A stretch of DNA of 64,000 nt from Uloborus plumipes (Eukaryota; Arthropoda; Arachnida; Araneae; Uloboridae): NCBI GenBank assembly GCA_038373865.1, contig JAXGGA010002292.1, forward strand, positions 62,001-126,000. Direction: 5' to 3'. Both the position numbers and the translations under genes were made by a program. The first letter of the stretch is position 1. Each line of letters opens with the position of its first letter. The notes below the pieces were generated by a model that was given only the letters and a program-made list of their open reading frames with translations, had not been told where the DNA came from and made no database searches. Below are positions 44,192-56,347 of this stretch, in pieces.

Positions 44192-46286
44192 AAAAAAAAA
44201 AACTGTAAATTTTGAAGAAATTATCCATATTTTTTACAGAAAAAAACTGTTTGTGATGAAATTAGATAAAATACAGGATTTCTCTGTTCTTTTAATCTTC
44301 GCAGCCGGTTATAAACGCATTAACTGTTAACGGTCTCTTCACCGCGAAGCTCGATTGCTCGATTTTAACCACGTGACCCATCTGAGGGGTTGAATTCGAA
44401 CGATAGTAATGGCGGATGTTTTGGTTGAAGAAGGAGCCACTGTCCCGTAGAGTTGCCGGTAAGTGTTAATATTATTAACATCAAATTAATTGTTATTTAA
44501 GTTTTAGTTGATAATTTTCCGATTATTTTATATGAAATGTAAACATTCCATGTTCTGCTGATTTAAAAAAACATTTAATATCAAGTATAATAATACAATA
44601 CACATGACTTATCATTGCTATAACTGGTTATTGATGAAGGTGAATGTCAAATAATACTTTTTAAAAATTAATTTAAACATCGTCTCTGTAAAAAAAAAAT
44701 CTAAAGTGCTCTCATGATATTTAATTTTTAAAAATCCCTTCACATATCTATTTGCTTAAAAGTTTCAGAACTAGCCTCATAATTTGTTGATTTGAAGGAT
44801 CAGTGAAACAAAGCATGTTATAGGTATCGTATCGTCTTAATTTTCTTTATCTATGTTTTAATTAAATTTTACTTCTGTGTCATTTTCAAAATTGTATGTC
44901 ATCAGGACCCCTTTTACTGTGATACAGTCAGGGGCGGCTCCTCACTATGGGCCGGGTGGGCCGGGCCCACCCAGAAAAATTGGAAGGAAAATAAATACAT
45001 AATTAAAACATATCGTTTTGTATTTCTGTTCAAAAAACTAAATAAAATAAAAAAAAAACTTAGTGCACAAAACATATTTTAGACCTACAGCCCCCCCCCC
45101 CTGCACATCGCTAACACAGCACAAGAAAGATTTCAAATTCCATCAATTTTAGCGCTTCGCACGGCTTTTAGAACGAGCTTGAGGGCCAGCCGGCAGTAGG
45201 CCCGCGGCCATCTCCGCTTTTAGCCAATCGCAATGGCTGGATTAAGAAGAGCGATTAGCGATGACACCCCATTGTAACATTCGACCTGTGGGCCCATCTT
45301 CCCTGGCCCAAGATTTCCCTTTGTCCCTAAATAAGCGGTGGAGAGGGAAGTCTCCTCACTGTGTATAGAGGCAGAGAATGTCTGGCTTAGGGAGAAAAAT
45401 TCTCCTCTTTTCATTCCGCTCTCCTCGTATTTTTTTGATTGATTTTTATAACACGTCCTCTTTTTGTTTTGGTCTTTCTTTTTTACTTTCAATACCTATT
45501 ACTAACAGGCATAGAGATTGCTAATTTCATTACCGCCCCCTCACCTATTTGACAATGCATGCATATTTTATTGGTTAATTTGCGTTTGGGAACAGAGATT
45601 CTTATTCTCAAAATTTTTGTGTGAAGACTTTATTTTTGACTTGCAGACCGTTTGCCATTTTCTTGGTATTAGTTTGAATTCAATCTCATAGTGTTGTAAG
45701 TATTGTATGAACTCTAGAAACTTTGTCATCCTTCCGGGTGTGACATAAATGCTTGGAGAATTACTAAGTATTCTTAAGATCTAAATGCTACATTTATTTA
45801 GCCGAATCAATGATTACATTTATATCCAGGACCAAAGTCGTCCAAAGAGAGGCCAACACCTTCCCCCTAAAATATCGATGAAGTAGTCCTCCCCACCCCT
45901 CTTTTTGATGACCACCCATGCAACTAATATTATCACATTCAAAGGGATTTTAATGCCCGAAAAAACACTTAGATGTTGAATAAAAACTTTTGCTACTGCG
46001 CAACTTTTCTTAAGTCTTATGGCACGCAACATTAACCTTCTACTACAAATTCACTTAAAGCAGTAACCAGAAAAAACAAAACGTTGAAATTGAACGTTCA
46101 TAAAAATATTGAGTGGATCAACGTCTACTGCAGCTTTAAAATGTATAAATGAATAATACGCTTATTCTTCAAATTATTATTATTTTACAAATTACTTCAT
46201 AATTCATTGAGGAAACATGTGGACATAAAATTTCGCAACATTTTAAAATTATATTTTGCAATATATTTTTCTGAAGTTTTATAATA
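44192..46286. other. Mixed interval; one weak exon-like start
   Basis: At 44410 an ATG opens a 13-codon frame (MADVLVEEGATVP) ending in TAG, followed by CCG|GTAAGT, a donor-like site at about 44459. This is too little to call a gene. Near 44932 CAGGGGCGGCTCC resembles a hAT terminus, and a C-run lies at 45092-45101. The rest is unassigned. Confidence 0.45.
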
Positions 46287-47564
46287 CACTGCTCGACATT
46301 GAAAATGCAACACCAAGAAGGAGTGGTCAGAAATTGATGAAATTTGGTAAGAAGACAGAGACAGCATGGAACAAAAAGTGATATTTATTTCAAAATAAAT
46401 AAGCAAAATTTAGAGCGAGGACGGCGTCGGCTCAGTAAGAAGTAGGACCACCGCGGACAGCGATGCACGAAGAAACACGTCTAGGCATGGAGTCAATAAG
46501 CCTGCGGATGGTGTCCTGAGGGATGGCACTCCATTCCCTTTCAACCATTTGCCACAGTTCGTCCTCTGAACGAGGCAGTGACAGGTTCTGCAAACGGCGT
46601 CCAATCACGTCCCACACATGTTCGATTGGTGACAAGTCAGGAGAGTATGGTGGCCAGGAAAGCATCTGTACACCTCGTAGAGCATGTTGGCTGATTCGAG
46701 CACTGTGAGGCCGGGCGTTATCCTGTTGAAAAATTGCATTTGGCAGACCCTGAAGGTAGGGGATTGCCACCGGCCGCAGTACATTATCTACATATCGTTA
46801 GGCCGTCATAGTGCCCCGAATACGAACTAGAGGTGATACGGAATTGTATGCAATAGCGCCCCAAACCATTATGCCACGTTGTCGCGCTGTGGGGAGTTCC
46901 ACAGTTACTGCCGGGTTCGATCTTTCTCCACGTCGACGCCACACACGTATGCGATGACTATCGCTGGACAAACAGAAGCGGGATTCATCTGAGAACACTA
47001 CGGTTTGCCATTCTGCCATCGCTCTGGTCCGGCACCATTCCAAACGTTGGAGTCTGTGCTGTGAGGTCAATGGCAGTCTTCTTAGTGGGTGCCGTGATTG
47101 CAGGCCACGTGCAACCAGTTGACGGGAAATGGTTCTGGTCGACACAGGAACATCCAGGGTACCTTGCACGTGCTGCAGAATCGACGTACAAGTGACTTGT
47201 GGGTCCGCCACAGCTTGTCGGTGAATCCGTCGATCCAAGCGGTCTGACGTCACTCTGGCTGCACCTGCACCCCTCAATGTCCCAAGTAACACTGAAACGC
47301 AACCTTTACGTTTCATTACGTTACAATTGGTTGACAGATCGTTACTGTTTTCCAGGCAACGTGATAACACGCTATTTTGAAGATTCGTCACAAAAGCCAA
47401 ATTTTGAAACGCAACATTTCGTGGCAAATTAATTATACTTGAAACGTTGACAAACATGCTGAAAGATAACGCAACATCACGTTGCTTATCGTTGTTTGCT
47501 ACATCCACTGCTCAACTAGTCGCTTTTGGCAGGAATCTTTGCATTCTTCATTGTCGAGTCACTG
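46287..47564 (-). mobile_element. Tc1-like transposon, right end degenerate
   Basis: The left end CACTGCTCGACATTGAAAAT follows a TA (46285-46286). A diverged inverse (TGCATTCTTCATTGTCGAGT then CACTG) occurs at 47540-47564, without a clear TA. The transposase pseudogene lies between on the minus strand. The region 47290-47540 is not recognisable as transposase and may be rearranged. Confidence 0.7.
46432..47290 (-). pseudogene. Tc1-like transposase with one in-frame stop
   Basis: The minus strand reads RVTSDRLDRRIHRQAV, a linker with STRTISRQLVARGLQSRHP, then VVFSDESRFCL (first Asp), RQRGIMVWGAIAYNS, IFQQDNARPH (second Asp) and YSPDLSPIEHVWD (Glu). The DD34E triad is complete. A single TAA at about 46795-46797 splits the frame into 47508-46798 and 46770-46432, which are otherwise continuous. 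The frame stays open upstream to 47508, but that stretch does not look like the usual N-terminal helix-turn-helix, so the N-terminus may be lost. Confidence 0.88.
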
Positions 47565-48645
47565 CTGTTGTGTTGTGCGTGATCGGTTTTCATTTTGTAA
47601 TTTTGCTCAATCAGTCAATTAGATTCAAATAAAGGTATGTATTCTGCATTACTTTTTTTTGTGAAGTTTTTTCTTTCTGGTTAGTATTCGTTGTCTTTAG
47701 TTCTAAAAACATGCTTTTCTTATTTTAGTACTTTGGAAATTTCTTAAGAGTCCGTAACCCTAAAATAGTGTTATCGTCGTTGATTTAAATCAACGTCGAT
47801 AAAGATCACCAGGCCCAAATTTCCCAATAGGCAAAGTAGGCAGCTGCCTAGGGCGGCAAATTTTTAGGGGCGGCAAATTTTACTTCAATCTTTTTTTTTT
47901 TTAATTTTTTTCCCCGATACAGCGACGATGATTCCAAATTATCGGACTTGACCAAAATCGCCGAAACCACAGAGAATCCAATGTGGCGGACTTCCGGTAC
48001 TCAGCTTAATTTTTAGCTTACGGCAGCGACGAAGTATATCAAACACTCTAAAGAACTTCCCTGAACTCAGAGAAGCCAGAAAGGTTCCTCTGGAGCTCAT
48101 CAGGAACCTCAGGGAAAAGATTTAACATCTGGTTACAAAGCGAACGAGCTGCGCTAGAGGGGCTGAGTGACCATTATCCCCTTTTGTGTTCTATTATGCC
48201 CGTTACCACGTTATCTCTCTACGAACAGACCGAGTTCTACCAGTAGGGGTACTCATCAGGAAAAATTAGTTGAATTGGAAAAGTAATTTACGATTACTGC
48301 TTCTTGTTCAGAATAAAGTATTTTCTTAAAACCTACCTCGTTGGGAAATGCTTAAGTACTGCTTTTTCCCTTTATTTTCCGAAAAAACAAAATAAAATGA
48401 AACTGTGGGAAGTTGGGTGGGAATTTTAACCCGAAATTCCCCTTCGGGGACTGGGACTGGACTACTGATTGTAGTTCGAATAGGATTTTTAGTAACGTTA
48501 TTTCTGTGGTTTTCGGAGTTCGCGCGTGTTTGTTCTATTCTAGTGTTTAACTTAAATTGTTGCTCTTTTCTGTTTTGTTTTACTCTAATAATCTCTGTGG
48601 AATTTATTGAAAATGAGTGATGGACGAAAAAGGCTGAGTGGTGCG
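47565..48645. other. Left flank of the PolB element; no gene
   Basis: At about 47820 CCCAAATTTCCCAATAGGCA, followed by a repeated GGGGCGGCAAATTTT, looks like a hAT-type terminus. The minus-strand frame 48326-48730 crosses the element boundary and has no recognisable content. There is no similarity to the LINE sequence that flanks the other side of the PolB element. Confidence 0.45.
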
Positions 48646-48878
48646 AGTAGTAGATAAAGGAGAGTTCTGCAACAAGAGGAAGTGTGAAGTGTTCACACTT
48701 CCTCCCGCCACCTCCCGCCGCCTCCTCCACTTCCTCCCCCCACCTCCCGCCGCCTCCCTCCGCCGCCTCCCCAGGGCCGCCGCGAGGATTTTAGTTTTTG
48801 GATGGCAACATCCAAGTTTTGATTTCTTGAAATGGCAACAGGTTTGGTTGTCATGACAACCAATGTTTTGGTTTCTTT
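48646..48878 (+). repeat. Left terminal inverted repeat of PolB element
   Basis: The outermost 22 bp (AGTAGTAGATAAAGG...) match the other terminus at 16 of 22 positions. The middle is a CCTCC/CCGCC-rich low-complexity stretch that differs between ends. The inner part (48763-48878) is 116 bp with one visible mismatch to the right repeat. It includes GGATGGCAACATCC and the palindrome TTGGTTGTCATGACAACCAA. A 12-bp stem hairpin (AGGAAGTGTGAA/TTCACACTTCCT) lies at 48677-48703 only at this end. Confidence 0.9.
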
Positions 48879-50480
48879 GAATTATTTTCGTGAAAGGTTA
48901 CAAGGGTTTTTCCTGCAAATTTCTGAATATTTCCCGCGAATTTTAGGACTTTGAATTATTTTCGCGATTTTCGAACTTAGAAATTTTTTTCCTGAAAAAA
49001 TATTTTTTTTTTTAAGTTGATGGTCCCACCAGCCAGCCCGGGTGTAGTCAAACAAAAAACACCCCCATCAACTTTTTTTTTTTTCTTTTGCCAAAATCTG
49101 CTGAAGCAATTTGCTAATGCAGTTGCCTGCTAATGCAGTTAATTTAGTTAATTAGCCAAAAGTTCAAATCTTTTTTTTTTCTTTACCACGTTCACAAAAG
49201 TTAAATGACAAAAAGGACCCTTGAAGTGTAAAATTATAAGTCGTGTATCGCGACTTCAGTTCAACAGTCCTTACAATTTAAAAATAAACTCACCAAAAGA
49301 CGACTTCTTTTTTCTTCTTTCTGCAAATAAATGGTACTTTGATGCGATTTTAGTGTCGCATGATTGTAATATGTGAAGTTACCAAACATTCACATTCAAT
49401 TCATGGCACATAGGTTTTAAATACAATTTTAGTGCAGGTGATCATAATATATGAGGTTATCAAACACTCACATTCAATTCACAGCACATAGGTATACAAT
49501 TCACAGCACATAGAAAAAAGACATTTTGGACTTTTGGCAGATCATAGATAATGAGTTCAAAAATATATCACTCAATCATTTAATCATATCCTGACACCTG
49601 GAGATTTCATTCAGGGCGTCATAACCGAGGGTTTTGTTGATTTCCAGGTATCAGTCACCTTCCTCGACTCAACCATTGAAATCATCAATCACTAACATTC
49701 ATGCAAATTCATTCATTCTATTTCATTCACACACATTCACACACACACATTCTCACTCACTTTCATTCAACACAATTAAAAATCAACAACAATTTAAAAA
49801 ATCAATAACAATTAAAAAATCAATAGCAATTAAAATACAACAAGTTAAAATTTTCACACATTAACTATAAAGAGGCCATCACCATCTGAAAAGGAAAACT
49901 GATTATACATAAACATACACTCAGGTACCTTAAAAAATAAATAAATAAATAAATAAAAAAAAAATAAATCAAAAAAATCAAAAAAAAATAAAATTTTTGC
50001 AGTCAAGTAGGAAAAAAAATCAAAAGAAATAAAATCAAAAAAAAATTTTTTTTAGCAAAGTTATGGCCAGTTAAAAAAGAAAAAAAAGAGCTCAGACTTT
50101 GGTATGGTTATTATCTATTTTCTTTCCATTGCTTCATTCTCTATTTTATTTTATTTTTAATTTCAATTACTTTTACTTCATTTCCTCCTTTTTTTTCCCA
50201 AGATTCTTCATATTATTTTTTCAATTTTCTTCTGTTTTCAAAAAAATTTCATTTCTTCAGTTCTCAATTTTTTTTTTTCAAAAACTTCAATTTTTCAAAA
50301 TCTTCAGTTTTTAAAACATTATTCTTGAAATTTTCAGGAAATCTTCTATTTTCCAACTTTCTTGGAATTTCAATTTTTTTTGAAATATCATTAATATTTA
50401 TGAAAATATGTTGAATATATACAGATGAAATATGTACAATTGACGATGAATATTTACAATTTCCGTACGACCTCCACCAT
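48879..50480. other. Left subterminal non-coding region of PolB element
   Basis: It is AT-rich. Two and a half copies of a roughly 76-bp tandem repeat lie at about 49340-49515 (shared core ACATTCAATTCA-GCACATAG). An A-rich tract spans 49930-50060. No recognisable frame. Frames at 50099-50314 are poly-T artefacts. Confidence 0.6.
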
Positions 50481-53400
50481 TCACCGGGTGATGCTATGAT
50501 GACCATATGCTAATGTATTGACCAGATCAGGAAGGATGTATCTCTTGTCATCAAATGGAGATAATGCAGTTTTATTCATCTGCAGAGTGTACAGTTGGTG
50601 GGCATCACTACCAATTTTTATCATTCTCTCTCGGGTTGCTCTAACGTCTTCGAGACATTTTTTATAATCGTTGTGAGTGATTTTTTTCTGAACCACCCGT
50701 CGAGAGACGCCCTTTGCAGTTTTCTTCTCCATATTCGATAACTTGATAGAATACATCTTCGACCTTAACCCGACGAATTCCTGTATAATCTTCCCATTCG
50801 CCTCATCTTTAAAGCACCCAATCCTCTTCTTATTCACATTACTATGAAGTGGATGATCCTTCGGATACTCAGATGTATCATATAGATGGAGATAGGGTTT
50901 CATGTCTTCATAGACGTCTTCTGTCTCAATCTCATACATTAATGAGTCTGTGTCTGTGAAGAGAAGTTCAGCTCTTATGCCATACAGGTTTAAAATGTGG
51001 TTATAGTGGAAGTCGTACATAAGAATTTTACTTATCTCCAAGATGACGAACCCCACGTAAATAGGCCGGTTGAGCATTATGGATGTTTTCACCCGCTCAA
51101 CACCGGCAAGCTCCTCAGAGAAAATTTTAAACGAGCGGAAACTAGGTGCCGCTGCAACTTTCAGTGCACGTCGCTCTGTTTGGACTAGTTGGATGTCCAC
51201 ACGATTCCTCAGGTTCTCCATCGTTTTGCCGTACACCGAGTTGTTCATCAACTTAAAAAAGTCCTTTTCAAAGGAGTTTGTTGCAGCTTTTCGCTTCTCA
51301 GTGTTGAACTCGATGTACGGCTTCAACCAGGCCTTCTGCTTGAACGATAGAATTCTATGCACTTTTTTAATTTTCAATCCTAAGGATAGATACAGTTGCA
51401 GATTTCTATGATATGTGATATATTTCTCTTTATCACATAAATTTGGCACCAGCTTCTCACATGGCGTAAATTTTTGTTTGTGAAGCCGCTCTAAGATTTC
51501 CAACGCTGACGGAGATAGCATATCCTCCGAAATCTTCATTTTTTCAGCGGCCAACGGATATAGATTGTGTACTTCATGTAAAGAGTCAGGGTAATGCAAA
51601 TCCACTTCTAGGATGTAGCCAACATCGCTGTCTTTTGGAATGGAGGATATCCATGCTTCAGTCACCTGGTTGACATCAAGCCATTTAAAATCTGAATAAG
51701 GAAGCTTAGAAGCCATAGCAGCCCCATATAAATTATTGCAGTCAAGATACATGAGGTATTTGGATGGTTTGGATGGGTCGTATTCCTCCATGTATTTATT
51801 ATTGGCTTCAGCATGTCTTTTCGATATGACGGAAATTCCGCCACGAATACCCTGCTCGATAAAAAGATGCATGTCTATATCCGTCAACAGCTCTAAGGAT
51901 TGGTTCGTCATCTTGAGGGATGCCTGCCATGCTAGACCTGGTGCTGTATAAGTATGTGCAGGATCAATTTTATAGTATTGTTGGCATATTTTTCGAAATT
52001 TTTGATATATGTCAGCCAGCTGCTTCACATCAGATGCGACGTACAAGTCGTGATACTCTCCCAAGGTCTTGATATCAAATTTTTCCCATACATTTACTGC
52101 ATGATCATATTCCTCTTGAGAGATATCTTCATCCGTCAGCTTACTTCGAAATGCTGATTTAGGCGGGAGTGTATCTTCGTGAAATTTCTCCATAGAATCC
52201 ATGTATTCGTATGGATATACTCCTTTACGGAGCAGCAGCTGTACTTTATCTGCAGGCATATTATGGGAAAGGAGATGGAAGTCATTCACATTCATATTTT
52301 CTACCAATTTCTCCAATGATGTTGGCATGAATTGGAGGCTATCCAAAAACACCAGATGAACTTTTTCACCTCGTTTTTCATCTCTAGGTGCAATAGAAAA
52401 CGAGATGTACTTTTCCATATTGGTGGGAATTAGTTGATACTCATATTCTTTGAATGCACCCAGTGTTTTAACAATATGATGTGCATCATAATTTTTTAAA
52501 TTGTGGAAGATTATAGGAATCATCTTCCGCATTCTATATTTGAGGTTGCATTGTCTATGTGCCGCCCCTCTGTACATCCCACTGATATGGTCATGGTCCC
52601 GGACACGATCCCTGTTTAAAACTTTCTGGCATATGTGACAGGTGACAGCCGCTTGGAAGCTCGCTTCTTCCTGTGGAGAAAGATGCATTGGCTGGACATC
52701 GTTCAACTTTTCGGCAAGCTCTTCTCTTTCTTCCAATATTTTTTCCACAAAGTGTGCAGCTGCATCTACACCTCTGTATATGCTAATAGGCTTCAACTGC
52801 TTGCCGTCTGGACCGACAATAAGGTAGGCATACCCACAAGCCTCATGTCGACTTATTTTCTCCGTAAAAGAGTCATCAATTTGTGGCTGGACTGAATGTA
52901 TGGGAACGATGATAGATTCAAAGTCCGCATAGATTACGTATGGGATTGGATGTTGATAATGCTCATGTTGAAATGAGAGAATGTTTTCACCCTTCTGGGG
53001 TAGTCGAATTCTTTGAATTGGTACATTTTTACAATATTGATGATGCTCTTCAAGGAGATGTTTTTTGCAAAAGCGATGAAGGCAGCGATAACAGTAGAAG
53101 CATTCTCCATCATGCTTTGTGAGACTGTTGAGTAGTCGATCCATATTTTTAATGAGGCAGTAATGCTGCTTCTCCTCATTTGCAATCAAAAGTAGATTGA
53201 TAGCCTCCATATCTTCACGTTCCGATATATGTAATGGGAACACCACATCATCATCTTCACAGCCAAAAACATTTATTCGAAGATTATTCATCTTCTCAAT
53301 TGCTGGAATTTTGGCTAGGGTGACTGGGAAATCAATTCCATCCATTTTGATTTCATTTTCATGTGCCACATAATGTGACACACGATGCGGTTGATCCTCC

Positions 53401-56347
53401 CTTGGAATATTCATTTTATATGCCAACAAGCACCAGGTCAAGCATTTGTTATCCTCGTTTTGAATGTTTAATATGGCTTTCTTGGCCTGTATTTTCTTCG
53501 ATAGTTTTATGTAGCTGCGTCCAGCCAATGGCGCATATTTCGCGCATTGCACCTCTACATGAATTACATGATCGAGGGTCCACCCCGATCCAAGCTTCAG
53601 GAACTCTTCAAACGTGTGTTCCACTTTGGTGATTGCATCCTCCAGATGGTTAGGAATGGTGTGCTCCACCAACTCAATTTGTGATGCACATCCAAAGTGA
53701 TGTGTGATCACTTGTCGCTCTCCATTTTCAAGTAAGCGCGAGAGTTGTGATTTCATAACAATCCGCCACTTAATTGCTTGCTTCTCCCTCATTTCATCAT
53801 TAAGAAGATTTTTAATTTGAGGTCGCAATTCCTCAAATGTCATCTTCACATCTTCGGCATTTTCGCGCGAAGGTTTCAACTTCTCCAGTGCAAAAACACC
53901 TAAGGCAGTTTGCCTTGTTTTCCTAAAATTTTTTTTTTTGGATGGGGCGGAACCCTGATCGACAGCCTTGCGTTTTGAGGGTCCTGCTGTGTGCATCACA
54001 CGCACATGCTGCAGCAAATTTGACTTTTGGTTAAACATTTGCTCACAATGGGTACACTTGTAAATGGGCTCACCATGAGCTGCACGTTCGTGCCTCCTCA
54101 AATTGTCCAATCGTGTGAACACCATATCGCAGTCATTGCATTTCATAGCAGATTGAGCAGTTGCAGGTGCATGTGTCAACATGTGCCTATTCAAATTACA
54201 TTTTTGATCAAATCCTTTTCCGCAGTGGAAGCATGGAAACGGCTTTACCTTCAAATGTATTTTAGTGTGACGTGACAAGGCATCTTTTCTGGAGAATGTC
54301 TTGTGACAAATCTCACATACCTATCAAAGAGACAAAAAAAATCTCTTTTAGAATGAGACCTACTTAAAAGTCAAAATACTTCATCCTTAACATTAAAACT
54401 ATTTTCATACTATTCTGTCTAATGAGCCGATTCGACTTAATTTCAAACATAGTGAATAATGAGTCAATTCGACTAAACATATTTCAAACTAATTCAAGAT
54501 AATCCTATTTCAATCAACCGCTTATTTCAAACACTCTGAATAACAACCTGATTCTACTTAAAACTATTTCTCCAATCCCACACATAAACACAAATATATA
54601 CTCACTTGATCTATTAAAATCAATCAAATTTTCTATCCCCTCCAAAAAATCACATTTCAAAAAATATTCACTGCAAAATTTGCACTCATTGTACATATAT
54701 TATTCCTCGTTTAAAATTACAAATTGATCAGTTAAAATGACGCAGAAACCATGTTTTCAAAGCATTCGAGAAAAGGGTAGCATTTTACGCATCATTAAAC
54801 ACCCCTCTCCTGTCGTTGGAGTGAACACAATAGGAGAAATTTTCCGCTCCTCTGAACAAATTCGCAACTAGTATGAGTCAGATATACAAACAAGTGATTC
54901 CGGATAAAGAAAAGGCGAAAGAGCAAAGTTTTTCTTACCCAATTGAAAAGAATAGAATTGAAAAAACAAAATGAAATTTATTTTCCCTCAATTTTTTTTT
55001 TCTTTCCTCAAAATTAAAATATCAACTTTGCAATGAGTTAACTTTGCAGTAAAAATAAATTGAAATTTTCATAAATTAAAACAATCAAATTTTTCCCATC
55101 TGAAAACACATTATACAATTCATCCAAAATAATTTCCCACGGCTAAAAACACATCATACAACTCATTCCCCAACCTGAAAACACATTATACAGTTTTTTC
55201 CCCAATCCAAAATAAAAAAAAAAAAAAAAACTCTCTCTCTTATGAATTGCAGATAAATTCAAAGTAAAAATAATTAATACAGCGAGTAAGTTGATCACAT
55301 CAAATGCAAAGTATAACAAAATAATACAAAGTGTAGCGTGTTAAATACAATCAACACAAAATGTAAAGTGTAACATGATAAACACAAAGTGCAATTAACG
55401 CGATTAATGCAATGAGTAACTAATACAAAGTATGCATGAAAAAATAATTATTGTGAGACTCACAAAGTGCAATTAATGCAAAGTATACATGAAAAAATAT
55501 AAACAGATTACAATATGTAAGCGCGGTTGGTATAAAATACAATTAACGCGATTAATGCAAAGTGTAATTCACACAAAGTATGCATGAAAAAAAAAAAAAA
55601 ATAATTGTCATAAGACTTAAACTGAATTCAATTGAAAAGAGAGAGAGAATTTTCAAAAGAGAGAAGCATATGATATAATTTTCACAAGTTAAGTTTAGCG
55701 AACATGATTTATTTATTTTTTTGAATAAAAATTATTATATCATATACTTTAAACAGAATAATGCACTTACATGAGCAGTTTTCGTCGCCGTGGATCTCAA
55801 TGTGGAAGGCACAACCATCACATCATCACGGGTGGCGGAAGTGGGTTCATTCGTTGAAGTGGAGGGCTATTAAAAGAAAAATAACAACAATGAATATTTA
55901 TCACAGAATAATTACAGTTGAGAAAAAATATTGAAATAATACTTACAATTGCAGCAAATCCGGGTGGTACTGATGACATAGCGAGTGCGGGAGCACGCGT
56001 CTGAGTCGATGGCTATTAAAAGAAAAAAAAATAACAACAATGAATATTTATCACAGAATATATATATATATATTACAGTTGAGAAAAATATTGAAACAAA
56101 ACTTACAATTGGCGCAAATCCGGGTGGTGTCGATGGCATAACAACTGCGGGACGGAGTGCATCATCGGGTATTTCGGCCATAAGTCGGTCCCATTCATCA
56201 GAATTAATGCCAAAATCGAAAATCTGAGAAAAGAATTCATTTTAAGTCATCTGTAAAACGTTATAAATTAAATGCAAAATCAAATGATTAAATAAGAATT
56301 GAAATTGTACTTACGTTTCCACTGGTGAAATTAGATGAAGAAGCCAT
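50481..56347 (-). CDS. Protein-primed type B DNA polymerase with C2H2 fingers, five exons
   Basis: Predicted exons on the minus strand are 56347-56315, 56223-56107, 56012-55947, 55866-55771 and 54320-50481. All have GT donors and AG acceptors, all introns are phase 0, and the product is 1383 residues. Exons 1-4 encode a Ser/Thr/Pro-rich leader with two PPGFA motifs. Exon 5 opens with four C2H2 fingers (first CEICHKTFSRKDALSRHTKIH). Then come a Cys/His block (CYRCLHRF), Exo I (YADFES), an endonuclease VII-like zinc/HNH motif (CHICQ...RDHDH), Exo II (FHNLKNYD), Exo III (YHDLYVASDVKQLADI), Pol A (YLDCNNLYG, about residue 962), Pol B (KLMNNSVYG) and Pol C (FTDTDS, about 1225), plus KMYSIK. All catalytic residues are present, so it is likely active in replicating the element. 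The leader exons are inferred from splice signals only. Confidence 0.9.
54321..55770 (-). other. Large intron 4 of the polymerase gene
   Basis: It is 1450 bp, AT-rich, with a donor after GCTCAT at 55771 and acceptor TTTGATAG at 54321. It contains imperfect repeats near 55380-55590 (CAATTAACGCGATTAATGCA twice, AAAGTATGCATGAAAAA or near-copies three times). No alternative coding exon is recognised. Confidence 0.65.
55863..56135 (-). repeat. Tandem duplication of an exon-intron unit
   Basis: Exon 2 end plus intron 2 (56013-56135) and exon 3 end plus intron 3 (55867-55975) are near-copies. Both introns carry AACAACAATGAATATTTATC and ACAGTTGAGAAAAA, and both exons end with an SxPPGFAxI coding sequence before CTTACAATTG (the donor, read in reverse). 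Intron 2 has an extra (TA)n. Confidence 0.85.

Noticed and set aside
44410..44460. First exon of a host gene (MADVLVEEGATVP, then a donor)
   Set aside because: It has a stop before the donor, no recognisable downstream exon and transposon debris on both sides.
48326..48730. 134-codon minus-strand frame with a Gly-rich start
   Set aside because: It crosses the terminal boundary of the PolB element and has no recognisable domain.
49340..49515. Tandem repeats that could suggest a CRISPR-like array
   Set aside because: Only two to three imperfect copies with no unique spacers, in a eukaryotic transposon.
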